Positions 15,202-23,322 of a stretch of DNA of 49,707 nucleotides are shown here, piece by piece. Location of the stretch: positions 1 to 49,707 of IMG/VR virus record IMGVR_UViG_3300015024_000008; one strand, written 5' to 3'. Below the pieces are notes generated by a model that was not told where the DNA came from, did not search any database, and saw only the letters and a program-made list of their open reading frames with translations. This DNA comes from a virus. The translations under genes were made by a program, and so were the position numbers. Numbering within the stretch: the stretch's first letter is position 1; every line of letters starts with the position of its first letter.

Positions 15202-15368
15202 ACATTAGTAATGCAAAATCCCCTGAGATTATGGAAATTGAGAAAGTTTCCCTTAATGGTCCTCTTCGACTTCGCCTTCAAATGAAGGATGGAAGTCAGC
15301 GCACTGAAGATGCCTGCGTTATTATCACAAAACTCTTAAAGTTAGTACAGGAGCTAAAACAATCATGA
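15192..15368 (+). CDS. Hypothetical small protein (58 aa)
   Basis: The ATG at 15192 is preceded by AAGGAGAG at ideal spacing. The start overlaps the end of the previous gene, and the stop overlaps the next start as ATGA. The peptide (MPIDISNAKSPEIMEIEKVS...) has strands followed by a helix (CVIITKLLKLVQELKQS). Function unknown. Confidence 0.7.
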   Translation: MPIDISNAKSPEIMEIEKVSLNGPLRLRLQMKDGSQRTEDACVIITKLLKLVQELKQS

Positions 15369-16471
15369 GGCGACACGACCCGAGAGAAGATGATAATGAA
15401 TTAAGTGATCTTGAAAACTTAACAAGTGGCGATGAAAACGCTGCAGGAAGTTTAGAGAATACCCATGAAACCACGCCGCGCACGTCGATCCAAACACGCA
15501 CGTCAACGTCTGCAGCGGATCTCGCGCTCCTCTACCAAGAACCGGCCCCTGCATCGATAAGAGTTCGACGTGCCGGCTCCTCTAAGGATCAACCCGAATC
15601 TCCTCCTGGTGTAGAAGAATGGGACTTCCACAAACTTCTTGCCTCTTTCCAAGTTAACTGGCGCGCAGTAACGCCTTATTTCTCCTTGGGGCGCATTGGC
15701 CGACGCGCTTTGCTCATTAACTGGAGTATAGAAGACTTAAAGAGCATTGAAGCTGCTTCTAGGATTTATAATGATGTTGCACGTCGATGTCCTGGCAATC
15801 CTCCCCGTGATGCCAATAACAACATCTTGCCTGGAGCATTGATTTGTCCCTGTGAGTCCCGATATGGGGCAGATCCCGAAGTGTGGAAAGGTCTTCCCTG
15901 TCCTGCAGAGAACCTCCAAGCATTTCGTCACTTTACACAGCTTGTTCGAGATCTTGAGGTCCGTCCCGAGAATCATGTAGACGTTATGCAGGTAGTAGAG
16001 ATCGTAAAGCTTATGATCTACGAATCTCGCTGCGATCTTGATATTCAAGATGAAGGAAGAATGTATGATCTCCAAGTAGGTCAGCTTAATCAGCAGCAAA
16101 ACGTTGCGTACTACAACAAAGTAACTCCTGTGGCGATTATAACGCAGACACAGCTAGCCGCACGCCGCCAAAAGATCTACAAAGATCTTGTGGCTACAAA
16201 AGAGTCTCGGTCTGAAGCAAGACTTAAAGAACTAAAGATCACTGCTACCCTTGGAAATGCTTCCAGCAAGAACACGCTCGTAAACTTGATGACTCGTTTG
16301 AATGCACGTAACATTGAGAATCGACGTTCTATTCAGATAGAAGATTCCGGGTCTGTAAGCAGAGCAGAAGAAGATGATATTGATGAAGGCGAAGAAGAAG
16401 AGACGCCGACAATCATTCTAGAGCTACCACGTCAGCAGAGATCAATAGAATTGACCGATAACTTAGATTAG
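15365..16471 (+). CDS. Hypothetical protein upstream of packaging genes (368 aa)
   Basis: It starts as ATGA on the 58-aa gene. Residues 1-80 are low-complexity, acidic and Thr/Ser-rich. A central domain follows (about 85-290) with two cysteine pairs (CPCESRYG, LPCPAENLQAF) and a long helical region (EIVKLMIYESRCDLDIQ). The C-terminus is acidic. Its position ahead of the terminase large subunit would allow a packaging or virion role, but no motif supports a terminase small subunit. Confidence 0.7.
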   Translation: MRRHDPREDDNELSDLENLTSGDENAAGSLENTHETTPRTSIQTRTSTSAADLALLYQEPAPASIRVRRAGSSKDQPESPPGVEEWDFHKLLASFQVNWRAVTPYFSLGRIGRRALLINWSIEDLKSIEAASRIYNDVARRCPGNPPRDANNNILPGALICPCESRYGADPEVWKGLPCPAENLQAFRHFTQLVRDLEVRPENHVDVMQVVEIVKLMIYESRCDLDIQDEGRMYDLQVGQLNQQQNVAYYNKVTPVAIITQTQLAARRQKIYKDLVATKESRSEARLKELKITATLGNASSKNTLVNLMTRLNARNIENRRSIQIEDSGSVSRAEEDDIDEGEEEETPTIILELPRQQRSIELTDNLD

Positions 16472-16487
16472 AACCAAGGAGAACTTT

Positions 16488-16646
16488 ATGGCAAATACAC
16501 ACACACCCACAATTAAGCCTTCACCTAGAAAGCCTAATGCAGACCTCTTTAAGATTTCAATTCCAAGTGGAAGCAAAGGCTTTGCTCCTGCCCCCTCCAC
16601 TGCGACCAAGTTCTCTAAACCTATGCCTAAAACAGGCTCAAAGTAA
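16488..16646 (+). CDS. Small basic Pro/Ser/Lys-rich protein 1 (52 aa)
   Basis: ATG 16488 has AAGGAGA 8 nt upstream. MANTHTPTIKPSPRKPN..., net positive, no hydrophobic core, ending in GSK. It is the first of three consecutive small basic ORFs, with a fourth at 20017. Such disordered basic peptides might bind DNA or be packaged; this is inferred from composition. Confidence 0.6.
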   Translation: MANTHTPTIKPSPRKPNADLFKISIPSGSKGFAPAPSTATKFSKPMPKTGSK

Positions 16647-16655
16647 GGAGTCAAC

Positions 16656-16796
16656 ATGCAACCCTGGGTACGTCAAAAACCTCCCACGATTAGTAAACCG
16701 AAGGCAAAACTGCCTTCGGTAAGCAATGGATCGCCTACTCCTGTCAAACTCCCCAAAAGCGTTAATTCCTCCAACGTCTCTCGATCTCGCAAATAG
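16656..16796 (+). CDS. Small basic Pro/Ser/Lys-rich protein 2 (46 aa)
   Basis: ATG 16656 with TAAGGAG 6-8 nt upstream. MQPWVRQKPPTISKPKAKLP..., C-terminus SRSRK. Same composition and length class as its neighbours, predicted disordered. The coding region contains a short GC hairpin. Confidence 0.6.
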   Translation: MQPWVRQKPPTISKPKAKLPSVSNGSPTPVKLPKSVNSSNVSRSRK

Positions 16797-16808
16797 AAGG
16801 TATATCCC

Positions 16809-16961
16809 ATGACACTCATTATGACAAATGAAGCTGCAAAACCAAAAGTAACTCCAAAAGATACTAAAGGCAAAGCTGTTCCTCCCACCAAAGCCAGCGC
16901 TAAAGGCAAAATCGGAGGTGCTAAAGTGCTACCTCCGTGGTTGACTAAAGCAAAGAAATAG
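16809..16961 (+). CDS. Small basic Lys/Ala/Pro-rich protein 3 (50 aa)
   Basis: ATG 16809 with AGAAGG 8-10 nt upstream. MTLIMTNEAAKPKVTPKDTK..., Lys-rich to the end (LTKAKK). It precedes a palindrome copy and the GAF gene. Function unknown; histone-tail-like composition. Confidence 0.6.
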   Translation: MTLIMTNEAAKPKVTPKDTKGKAVPPTKASAKGKIGGAKVLPPWLTKAKK

Positions 16962-16999
16962 CCTGCATAAGTAAGGGGGTGGCGGAAGTTACCCCTTGA

Positions 17000-17013
17000 C
17001 TGTCACATGACAG
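17000..17013. repeat. Dispersed 14-bp palindrome, copy 4 (CA centre)
   Basis: CTGTCACATGACAG lies 15 nt before the start codon of the GAF gene, so a protein bound here or a hairpin in the RNA could affect its translation or transcription. Confidence 0.85.
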
Positions 17014-17028
17014 GATTAGATTGATACT

Positions 17029-17661
17029 ATGTCAAGCTTACTAGATGAGATTGCAGAACAAGGCGAACGTATCGCACGTGCAGAAGAAGCAACGAAAGAT
17101 ACGTTAAAACGATTAGAAGAGACAAATCTTTTACTTCTAGAAGAAGTAAAAGATCGCCGTCTTGCCGAAAACCGGTTGCGTATTCTCTGCGATACAATGT
17201 CAGACTACAATACAAGTATTACTGATCGCATTACCAAAATGCTAAAAGCTGCCTGTGAGAACTTTGGGTTAGATGCGGGAATTCTTGCAAAAATCGAAGG
17301 CGATAGATACACAATCATTCAAAGCTGGACGGCTGAAGAGTTTCCCCAAAAACTACCTGGTACCGTTTATCATATTAATGAAACGTACTGTAGGTCATTA
17401 GATAAAGAAGGAACTTCTATTGGAATTGGCAACATTGGAAAAAGTGACTGGAAAACTAATCCTATGTATATTGCCAGCCATATCGAAACTTATCTTGGAG
17501 TCTGTGTAAAGATCCGTGAGAAGTTTTGGGGCGCACTCTGCTTTGTAGACCTAGACATACGAGAAAAGCCTTTTATTAAGCCAGATCATGATTTTATTCG
17601 GCTTATGTCGCAATGGATAGGTGCACAAATGACGCTAGAGCAGCAGAAACTAGAATTATGA
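17029..17661 (+). CDS. GAF-domain sensor protein
   Basis: 210 aa. The N-terminal motif SLLDEIAEQGERIARAEEAT is followed by a coiled-coil (to about residue 50) and one GAF domain (about 52-205). TYCRSLDKEGTSIGI, the DWKTNP loop, IETYLGVCVKI and WGALCFVDLDIREKPF are the GAF signature seen in stand-alone or N-terminal GAF domains of bacterial sensor kinases. No kinase, cyclase or HTH is attached. The stop overlaps the next start as ATGA, so it is made with the PAS/LOV protein and shares its N-terminal motif, which suggests that the two associate. GAF domains bind small ligands or cofactors; no bilin-attachment cysteine is obvious. Confidence 0.85.
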   Translation: MSSLLDEIAEQGERIARAEEATKDTLKRLEETNLLLLEEVKDRRLAENRLRILCDTMSDYNTSITDRITKMLKAACENFGLDAGILAKIEGDRYTIIQSWTAEEFPQKLPGTVYHINETYCRSLDKEGTSIGIGNIGKSDWKTNPMYIASHIETYLGVCVKIREKFWGALCFVDLDIREKPFIKPDHDFIRLMSQWIGAQMTLEQQKLEL

Positions 17662-19634
17662 GCATCAAACCTTCTCTCCTCGACGAAATCGATCAGCAAG
17701 GAAACCGGTTAGCTAAAGCTGAAGCAGATCTTTATGATCTTACTACCGCGCTTTCTTATGCCTTTGACGGTACCGCTAAAATGGACGAAAAGGGTAACTA
17801 TGTTTACGTCAATGATCTGTATGCTGCAAACTTTGGCTATACTACGGAAAACCTTCAAGGTCTTCCGTGGAACATTACCGTACTTGCAGAATATCGGGAG
17901 ACGATGGCAGAAGCTATTGAATTCTGCAAGATCCATGGACGCATTACTATTGAAGCCAAAGGACTACGTAAAGATGGAAGCGTATTCTGGAAAAGAGTTT
18001 CGCTAGTTCGAATACCTCCAGGGACAGATAAAGTCTATACAGGTTATTATGCTTTCGTCCGAGACATTACAGACTCAAAACAATGGGCAACCGAACTGCA
18101 AAAGTCTGAGCAAAGGTTTTCGACTCTTGTACGCTCAACAAGTAACATTGTCTGGGTACGAGATGTCCATGGCGACTTTAGTGAAAATCAACCTTCCTGG
18201 GAAGCTTTTACAGGACAGACACGTAAAGAGTATGAAGGTCTTGGTTGGATGGGGGCGGTTAGAGAAGACGATAAAATACGGGTTGCAGAATCTTGGTCTA
18301 CTGCACTAATGAACTCTTCTAACTGCGAGATGGAATACTCTTTACGCCGGCATGATGGTGTTTATCGAGATATGCACTCCCGATCTACTCCCGTACTCGA
18401 AAAAGATGGCTCTATCCGGGAGTGGATTGGTGCTTCAGAAGATGTTACTGAAGAGAACCTTACCCGGAAACGCTTCTATACACTGACAAATGCAATGGCC
18501 CAGATTGTCTGGACAACAAACTCTGATGGGATTGTTGATTACTACAATGATCGATGGTACGAGTACACAGGCATCGATCCCCAAGACAAGTTTCAGTGGG
18601 AAACCCGGTGTCACCCTGACGATTTGCCTATGATACTTGAGCATCAGGCAATGCACCGTGATCCTGTCACGATGTATCAATTTGAGTTTCGACTTCTTGG
18701 TGCAGATAAAAACTATCGATGGTTTCTTGCCCGGTGCGTTCCCATTCAGGATACAGATAAAGATACGCTTTACTGGATTGGTACTTCTACAGATATCAAT
18801 GAACAAAAACTTGATAAAGAGAGATATGAAATCTCTGAAATCCGTAAGAATGCAATCTTGGATGCCGCACTTGATCCTATTATCACCATCGAGGCAAACA
18901 GCACCATCATTGAGTGGAATAAAGCATCGGAAACCGTCTTTGGCTACACTCAAGAAGAGGCGATGGGTAAAATCCTTTCCGATCTAATTATCCCTAAAAA
19001 CTACCACAATAAGTACAACTTTGGTATAGATAAGTACCTAGAAACAGGGGAAAGCGCCCTGATCTATAACACCTTTGAAATCCCTGCAATTCGTAAAGAT
19101 AAACAGCTACTAAATGTAGAGATCTCTATTATTCCGATTAACACTAGAGGAACTCAACTCTTTACTGCCTATATTCGGGATATCACAGATAAGAAGAACA
19201 ATGCCAAGATACTCAACTTACGTGAGAAGACATTGGCGGCTGCGGCTAACGGAATTGTTATTACAGACTGCACACTTCCCGACGAACCAATAATCTACTG
19301 TAATCCTGCCTTTGAAAAGATAACCGGATACGGTAAAAGCGATATTATAGGAAGAAACTGTCGCTTTCTTCAGGGACCAGATACCGATAAGAGTTCTGTC
19401 AAGAAGATCCAAGACGCAGTCAAGAGCCGTAAGTCTTGCCGTGTAAGTCTTCTCAATTATCGTAAGGACGGAACAACCTTCTGGAATGACCTTACGATCT
19501 CTCCTGTATTAGATGATAATGGTGACTGTACAAACTATATTGGCGTTCAGTACGAAACGGACACCAACAATTCGCCTATAATCCCTCATATTTCTCATGA
19601 TACGATCGAAAGCATTACCCATGAGTCTTCCTGA
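17658..19634 (+). CDS. Five-PAS protein with C-terminal LOV photosensor domain
   Basis: 658 aa, starting at 17658 by ATGA overlap. It has the N-terminal motif SLLDEIDQQGNRLAKAEA (6-23), then PAS domains at about 30-140, 150-268, 273-384, 393-513 and 523-636. The fifth is a LOV domain: GRNCRFLQG (565-573) with photoreactive Cys568, then Asn600 (LLNYRKDG), Asn610 (FWND) and Gln631 (GVQ), which contact flavin in known LOV proteins. The Cys-Asn-Asn spacing (32 and 10 residues) equals that of Bacillus YtvA. The second and third PAS domains are of the PAS_3 type. No histidine kinase, GGDEF, STAS or HTH output follows. A virus-borne blue-light or flavin-redox sensor is the best reading; partner and output are unknown. 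Confidence 0.9.
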   Translation: MSIKPSLLDEIDQQGNRLAKAEADLYDLTTALSYAFDGTAKMDEKGNYVYVNDLYAANFGYTTENLQGLPWNITVLAEYRETMAEAIEFCKIHGRITIEAKGLRKDGSVFWKRVSLVRIPPGTDKVYTGYYAFVRDITDSKQWATELQKSEQRFSTLVRSTSNIVWVRDVHGDFSENQPSWEAFTGQTRKEYEGLGWMGAVREDDKIRVAESWSTALMNSSNCEMEYSLRRHDGVYRDMHSRSTPVLEKDGSIREWIGASEDVTEENLTRKRFYTLTNAMAQIVWTTNSDGIVDYYNDRWYEYTGIDPQDKFQWETRCHPDDLPMILEHQAMHRDPVTMYQFEFRLLGADKNYRWFLARCVPIQDTDKDTLYWIGTSTDINEQKLDKERYEISEIRKNAILDAALDPIITIEANSTIIEWNKASETVFGYTQEEAMGKILSDLIIPKNYHNKYNFGIDKYLETGESALIYNTFEIPAIRKDKQLLNVEISIIPINTRGTQLFTAYIRDITDKKNNAKILNLREKTLAAAANGIVITDCTLPDEPIIYCNPAFEKITGYGKSDIIGRNCRFLQGPDTDKSSVKKIQDAVKSRKSCRVSLLNYRKDGTTFWNDLTISPVLDDNGDCTNYIGVQYETDTNNSPIIPHISHDTIESITHESS

Positions 19635-19980
19635 AAGCACACAACACTCTGGGGACGCCTCCAAGTATCACGATCTCATTATGCAGCAACTCCGGTTGAC
19701 TGATGAGACAAGTACACGTTTGGAAACCAAATTAGAGTCACTGGCTAATGAGGTTCGCACAGGAAATCAACAGATTAGTACTGCTCACATTGCAGCAGTG
19801 AACACAATTACAGAACGCCTCAATAACTACAATTTGGCTACAGAAACACGTCTTTCTACCATCGAAACACAGTTCAAGAACTTAGATGGTTCGAAGGTAG
19901 ACAATAAATGGTGGATATCCATTATATTCTCATTTATCGCTGTGAGTGGTATGGTAACTGGCCTACTACTCAAACACTAA
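19621..19980 (+). CDS. Coiled-coil protein with C-terminal membrane anchor (XhlA/holin-like topology)
   Basis: 119 aa. Start at 19621 overlaps the end of the PAS/LOV gene. Residues about 12-88 are a long heptad-rich coiled-coil (LRLTDETSTRLETKLESL..., RLSTIETQFKNL), then residues about 93-117 are one transmembrane helix (WWISIIFSFIAVSGMVTGLLL) ending KH. This topology is that of XhlA-type lysis proteins and of other phage membrane-anchored coiled-coils. Coupling to the PAS/LOV gene suggests a partner or output role; neither is shown. Confidence 0.7.
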   Translation: MSLPESTQHSGDASKYHDLIMQQLRLTDETSTRLETKLESLANEVRTGNQQISTAHIAAVNTITERLNNYNLATETRLSTIETQFKNLDGSKVDNKWWISIIFSFIAVSGMVTGLLLKH

Positions 19981-19994
19981 CTGTCACCTGACAG
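19981..19994. repeat. Dispersed 14-bp palindrome, copy 5 (variant centre)
   Basis: CTGTCACCTGACAG, with both six-base arms intact and CC in place of CA at the centre. It starts at the first base after the TAA of the coiled-coil gene. Confidence 0.75.
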
Positions 19995-20016
19995 TTTAAT
20001 CGAAAGGAAAACACAC

Positions 20017-20196
20017 ATGGGAACAACTACTAAGGGATCTATCCCTACGCACAACAACAAGATGCCGCTTCCGAGCAATGTCAAAGATACCGTTCATAAG
20101 AACGGCAGTCCTGGTGGGACTCTTGGGGCGCTTAAAGGCAAACTGAAAGTCAACTATAATGTCGGTAATGTAAGTCAAGCCAAAAAGAAAGGCTAA
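20017..20196 (+). CDS. Small basic protein 4 (59 aa)
   Basis: ATG 20017 with AAAGGAAA upstream. MGTTTKGSIPTHNNKMPLPS..., Gly/Lys/Asn-rich and ending QAKKKG. Like the three small basic ORFs at 16488-16961 it lacks a hydrophobic core. It lies just after the sensor cassette. Function unknown. Confidence 0.6.
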   Translation: MGTTTKGSIPTHNNKMPLPSNVKDTVHKNGSPGGTLGALKGKLKVNYNVGNVSQAKKKG

Positions 20197-20201
20197 TACC
20201 C

Positions 20202-20594
20202 ATGGCTGCTACTGACAGTTTTGGCTGGATGGAAGGACTACAGGCCGTAGGCTCTGTAGTCAGTCTTCCAGGCAACTATCAGCGTAATAGGCAATCAGGA
20301 CAAGGAGCCGTTCCAGCACTCGCAGACGCAGCCGGTGATGCAGCGGCTCTAAGTTTCTTAAACCCTATTACGTATGGAGTTGCTTCCATTTCTAAAGGCC
20401 TAGCTCATGCGGCTTACCGAGGTTTCCGAAACTCCAGCCGTACGATTCAGTCTGTCAACACACCCTTTTCTCAGGGCTTCCACCACTCACAGACAACTTC
20501 TCAGCTCCAAAGCTTCGCACTCTCCCGTATGGGAGCTATGCGCGGTATGGGAAGTGAAGCCGCCATGATGTATGGCAGTTTCGGTAGTAGATAA
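20202..20594 (+). CDS. Hypothetical Ala/Gly/Ser-rich protein (130 aa)
   Basis: AAAGG about 12 nt before ATG 20202. The N-terminal half carries mildly hydrophobic Gly/Ala helices (LQAVGSVVSLPG, AGDAAALSFLNPITYG) and the C-terminus is Ser/Met/Gly-rich. Composition is like the next gene, suggesting related virion or membrane-interacting proteins. No motif. Confidence 0.65.
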   Translation: MAATDSFGWMEGLQAVGSVVSLPGNYQRNRQSGQGAVPALADAAGDAAALSFLNPITYGVASISKGLAHAAYRGFRNSSRTIQSVNTPFSQGFHHSQTTSQLQSFALSRMGAMRGMGSEAAMMYGSFGSR

Positions 20595-20608
20595 TACAAA
20601 GGTAACTT

Positions 20609-21394
20609 ATGCCAGCAATAGAAGGTATGTACAAGAAGATTCTTGGCGCAACATCAGAACTAAGTGAACACTTTGCTGCAAACGCAGAAAAAGGTGTAGA
20701 GAGAAACCCTGCAGGAGAAATCACTAAGCCTGGAATGAATATCTTCGATAACGCTGCCATGAGTTACCATGAGACTATGTTGGGCAAGAACTCAAGTCTT
20801 GCCCGTAAGTCGATGGGATACGGAGTTCCTGGTGTTATTGGTGCTGGAATGGGCATTGGAGCTTATAACGAAGGACAGAACGGCAATACAGGAGCTGCAA
20901 CCATACTTGGCGCAGGAGCTGCTGTTATGGGCGGTGCATTGGCATTGTCTCACTTCGGCGGAGTCGCAGAAAAAGAAGTAGGAGCAAAAGTTGCTGCAGG
21001 TCTATCAAAAGGTCTCCAACCTGAAAAGACACCTGTAGCCGATCTGTTAAATCACAGTAAAGGCCAAGCAGAAAACGTCATTAAAGGTGCAGCCTCTGCC
21101 GCTTCTCCTGTTATGAATGACCTTAAGGATAGAGCAGGAAATATGTTTGATTCTGCAAAAAGCGCTATGGGAGGAGTAGCTACTGCAGTCAAAGAAGGAT
21201 TTGGAGAAGACCTAAAGAATGCTCAACGTGTTGGTGGTTCAATCAAGGATGCAGTATCTGATCGTTTTGCTGACGCAAAGATTGCATTTACAGATAGACT
21301 TGATAGACATTTGGAGAATGTAACAGGCCAAACTTCACCAAACTTAGCAAATAGACGTAAGGCAGAACTTGAACTGCGTGATGCTGGACTCTAA
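20609..21394 (+). CDS. Hypothetical Gly/Ala-rich protein with glycine-zipper segment (261 aa)
   Basis: Residues about 68-120 form a Gly/Ala-rich segment (GYGVPGVIGAGMGIGAYNEG, then AATILGAGAAVMGGALALSH) with glycine-zipper spacing, likely a membrane-inserting hairpin. It is followed by a long Ala/Lys amphipathic helical tail. Located directly before the terminase gene. It could be an internal virion protein or a membrane-acting factor. Confidence 0.65.
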   Translation: MPAIEGMYKKILGATSELSEHFAANAEKGVERNPAGEITKPGMNIFDNAAMSYHETMLGKNSSLARKSMGYGVPGVIGAGMGIGAYNEGQNGNTGAATILGAGAAVMGGALALSHFGGVAEKEVGAKVAAGLSKGLQPEKTPVADLLNHSKGQAENVIKGAASAASPVMNDLKDRAGNMFDSAKSAMGGVATAVKEGFGEDLKNAQRVGGSIKDAVSDRFADAKIAFTDRLDRHLENVTGQTSPNLANRRKAELELRDAGL

Positions 21395-21432
21395 CATTTC
21401 AAGGTCTTTGATTTACTCAAAAAGATAGATTT

Positions 21433-23322
21433 ATGCCTAATCCTAGTTCTGCATCAAGTACGATTCTTAATAGTACTCCTGAAGTCTCCTCAGATATTAC
21501 TCCCGAAGAACAAGAACAAGTTGAAGCCAGTCTTGCTACACCTCTTGCTTGGGCTCAAACGTACATCAATAACCCCAAAAGCCATAAACCCTTTGAACCT
21601 AATATCGTTCAGATCCAGGCATTAAACTCTTTCCACCGTTATAACGTCATCCGTGTGCATCGGCGCTGCGGAAAGACAGTCTCCCTTGTTATCCTCGCTT
21701 TGTATTTCCTAACGACTATGGAAAACTGCGAAGTAACCTATGTTGCCCCACGTAACAACCAAGTCCAAGCTTTTTGGGACGAAATGGAACGTTACATTGA
21801 AGAACATGAATTCATCCGTGAGTCTGTGACTGGAGGACGGCAAAAGCCGTTCTCTAAGAACTTTGCTAATGGCTCTGTTATCAAGGGATTTACGACAGGA
21901 GCAGCATCAAACAACAAAGGAGACTCTATTCGAGGTCAAGGAGGCGATGTTGTACTTCTGGACGAAGTCGGCATGATGGCTGACGATGACTTTACTGCGC
22001 TGACTCCTATTATTGAAGGCGACGAATATCGACGCTTTCCACCTATCGTCTTTGCGGCTTCTACCCCTGCCGGCGCCTTCGGGCAGTTCTTTGAATGGTG
22101 TATGGATAAGACTCTTGGGTGGCACGAGATCTTTGTTCCTATCACAGAGAATCCTAAGTATAGTGATGCTCGTCGCCTTCGTATTCGTAAGCAATGTTCA
22201 CTCTATACCTGGGAACAAGAATATCTATGTATGTTCAAGGATGCAGGTGCGGGTGTCTTCCCTGTTTCGCTTGTAATACGGGCTAAACGCGGTATTCCTT
22301 CTCCAAGTCTCTTTCCTATGCCAGAGTATGCAATAGGATCTATTACACAGAAGCGATATCCCGCAATAGAGGTCGCCGGTCAGCCTCCTGTGCGCCGTGT
22401 ATGGCGCACAATGGGCGTAGACTGGGATAAGTACAATGCAGACGGCTCTGGACCCAATATCGCCATTGTAGAAGTCGATGAACGGCCTGCTCAGGGCAAC
22501 GTACCAGGCGGAACAGGAATCCCAGAAGTTATCTACCGTGAGAGTATCCCGCAAGGGCCTTTTGTCTATAACGAAACAATCAAACGTATCAAAGAACTCA
22601 ATGAGATGATGACTCCAGACGTGATTGCCTGTGATGCCGGCGCAGGAGAGTCTCAGATCGAAGAACTTAAACTTTGGGGCAAGAATCACCCAACCACTCG
22701 ACTTGATAAGATTGTAAAACGAGTTCACTTTGGAGGAGATGTAGAGATTGCAGATCCTGCGACAGGAGAACTTGTTAAAAAGCAGTTCAAGGGTTTTATG
22801 ATCAATGTCCTTGGTAAATGGTTCGAAGACGATATGCTTATCTATAATAAAGATGATGCCGTCTTTGAGAAACAACTTAAAGGATTCAAAGAAGTCAGTC
22901 GGACAATGCACGGAGTACGTTACTCCAAGACAAATGAGCATATCATTGATGCAGTAGGTCTTGCCTGTTCTGCTATGTTTATGCTGCATAAGAACCCTTT
23001 CCAGCGCAGAGTTCCTATGACAAGCTACTTGATGCCCTCTCCAGAGGTCATTGCAGGTGGTTCTATGACTAAAGAGCAGCGAGATCAGTTCTCTCAGAAA
23101 GACCCTGTAGGAGGCGCTCTCGTCAATACACACTTAGATAAAGACTTTGCGGAAGATACTCGAGTAAAGGTCGATGAGACTTTACACGTTCTTGTTGATA
23201 CTCCTGGAGACAGATCTTCCGTAGGAAGTGACAATCCTTTTGCTCGAAAGATGGGAAGTTCTCTCGGATCTCGCATTGGTTCTCGAAACGCTAATGCTCC
23301 ACGCGGACGGACAAGATTCTAA
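21433..23322 (+). CDS. terL: Terminase large subunit (ATPase-nuclease)
   Basis: 629 aa. Walker A variant HRRCGKT (76-82), Walker B VVLLDE (173-178) and coupling motif STPAG (210-214) form the packaging ATPase. The nuclease half has MGVDWDK (Asp330), IACDAG (Asp401) and HIIDAVG (Asp506) as the RNase H-fold acidic residues. It pumps DNA into proheads at the portal and cuts concatemers. The C-terminus beyond about 540 is a low-complexity tail. The start has only a weak ribosome site, and the stop overlaps the next start as TAATG. Confidence 0.95.
   Translation: MPNPSSASSTILNSTPEVSSDITPEEQEQVEASLATPLAWAQTYINNPKSHKPFEPNIVQIQALNSFHRYNVIRVHRRCGKTVSLVILALYFLTTMENCEVTYVAPRNNQVQAFWDEMERYIEEHEFIRESVTGGRQKPFSKNFANGSVIKGFTTGAASNNKGDSIRGQGGDVVLLDEVGMMADDDFTALTPIIEGDEYRRFPPIVFAASTPAGAFGQFFEWCMDKTLGWHEIFVPITENPKYSDARRLRIRKQCSLYTWEQEYLCMFKDAGAGVFPVSLVIRAKRGIPSPSLFPMPEYAIGSITQKRYPAIEVAGQPPVRRVWRTMGVDWDKYNADGSGPNIAIVEVDERPAQGNVPGGTGIPEVIYRESIPQGPFVYNETIKRIKELNEMMTPDVIACDAGAGESQIEELKLWGKNHPTTRLDKIVKRVHFGGDVEIADPATGELVKKQFKGFMINVLGKWFEDDMLIYNKDDAVFEKQLKGFKEVSRTMHGVRYSKTNEHIIDAVGLACSAMFMLHKNPFQRRVPMTSYLMPSPEVIAGGSMTKEQRDQFSQKDPVGGALVNTHLDKDFAEDTRVKVDETLHVLVDTPGDRSSVGSDNPFARKMGSSLGSRIGSRNANAPRGRTRF

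Noticed and set aside
20609-21394. Gly/Ala-rich protein as a holin
   Set aside because: The glycine-zipper segment could insert in a membrane, but its length and position before the terminase do not favour a holin over a virion protein.
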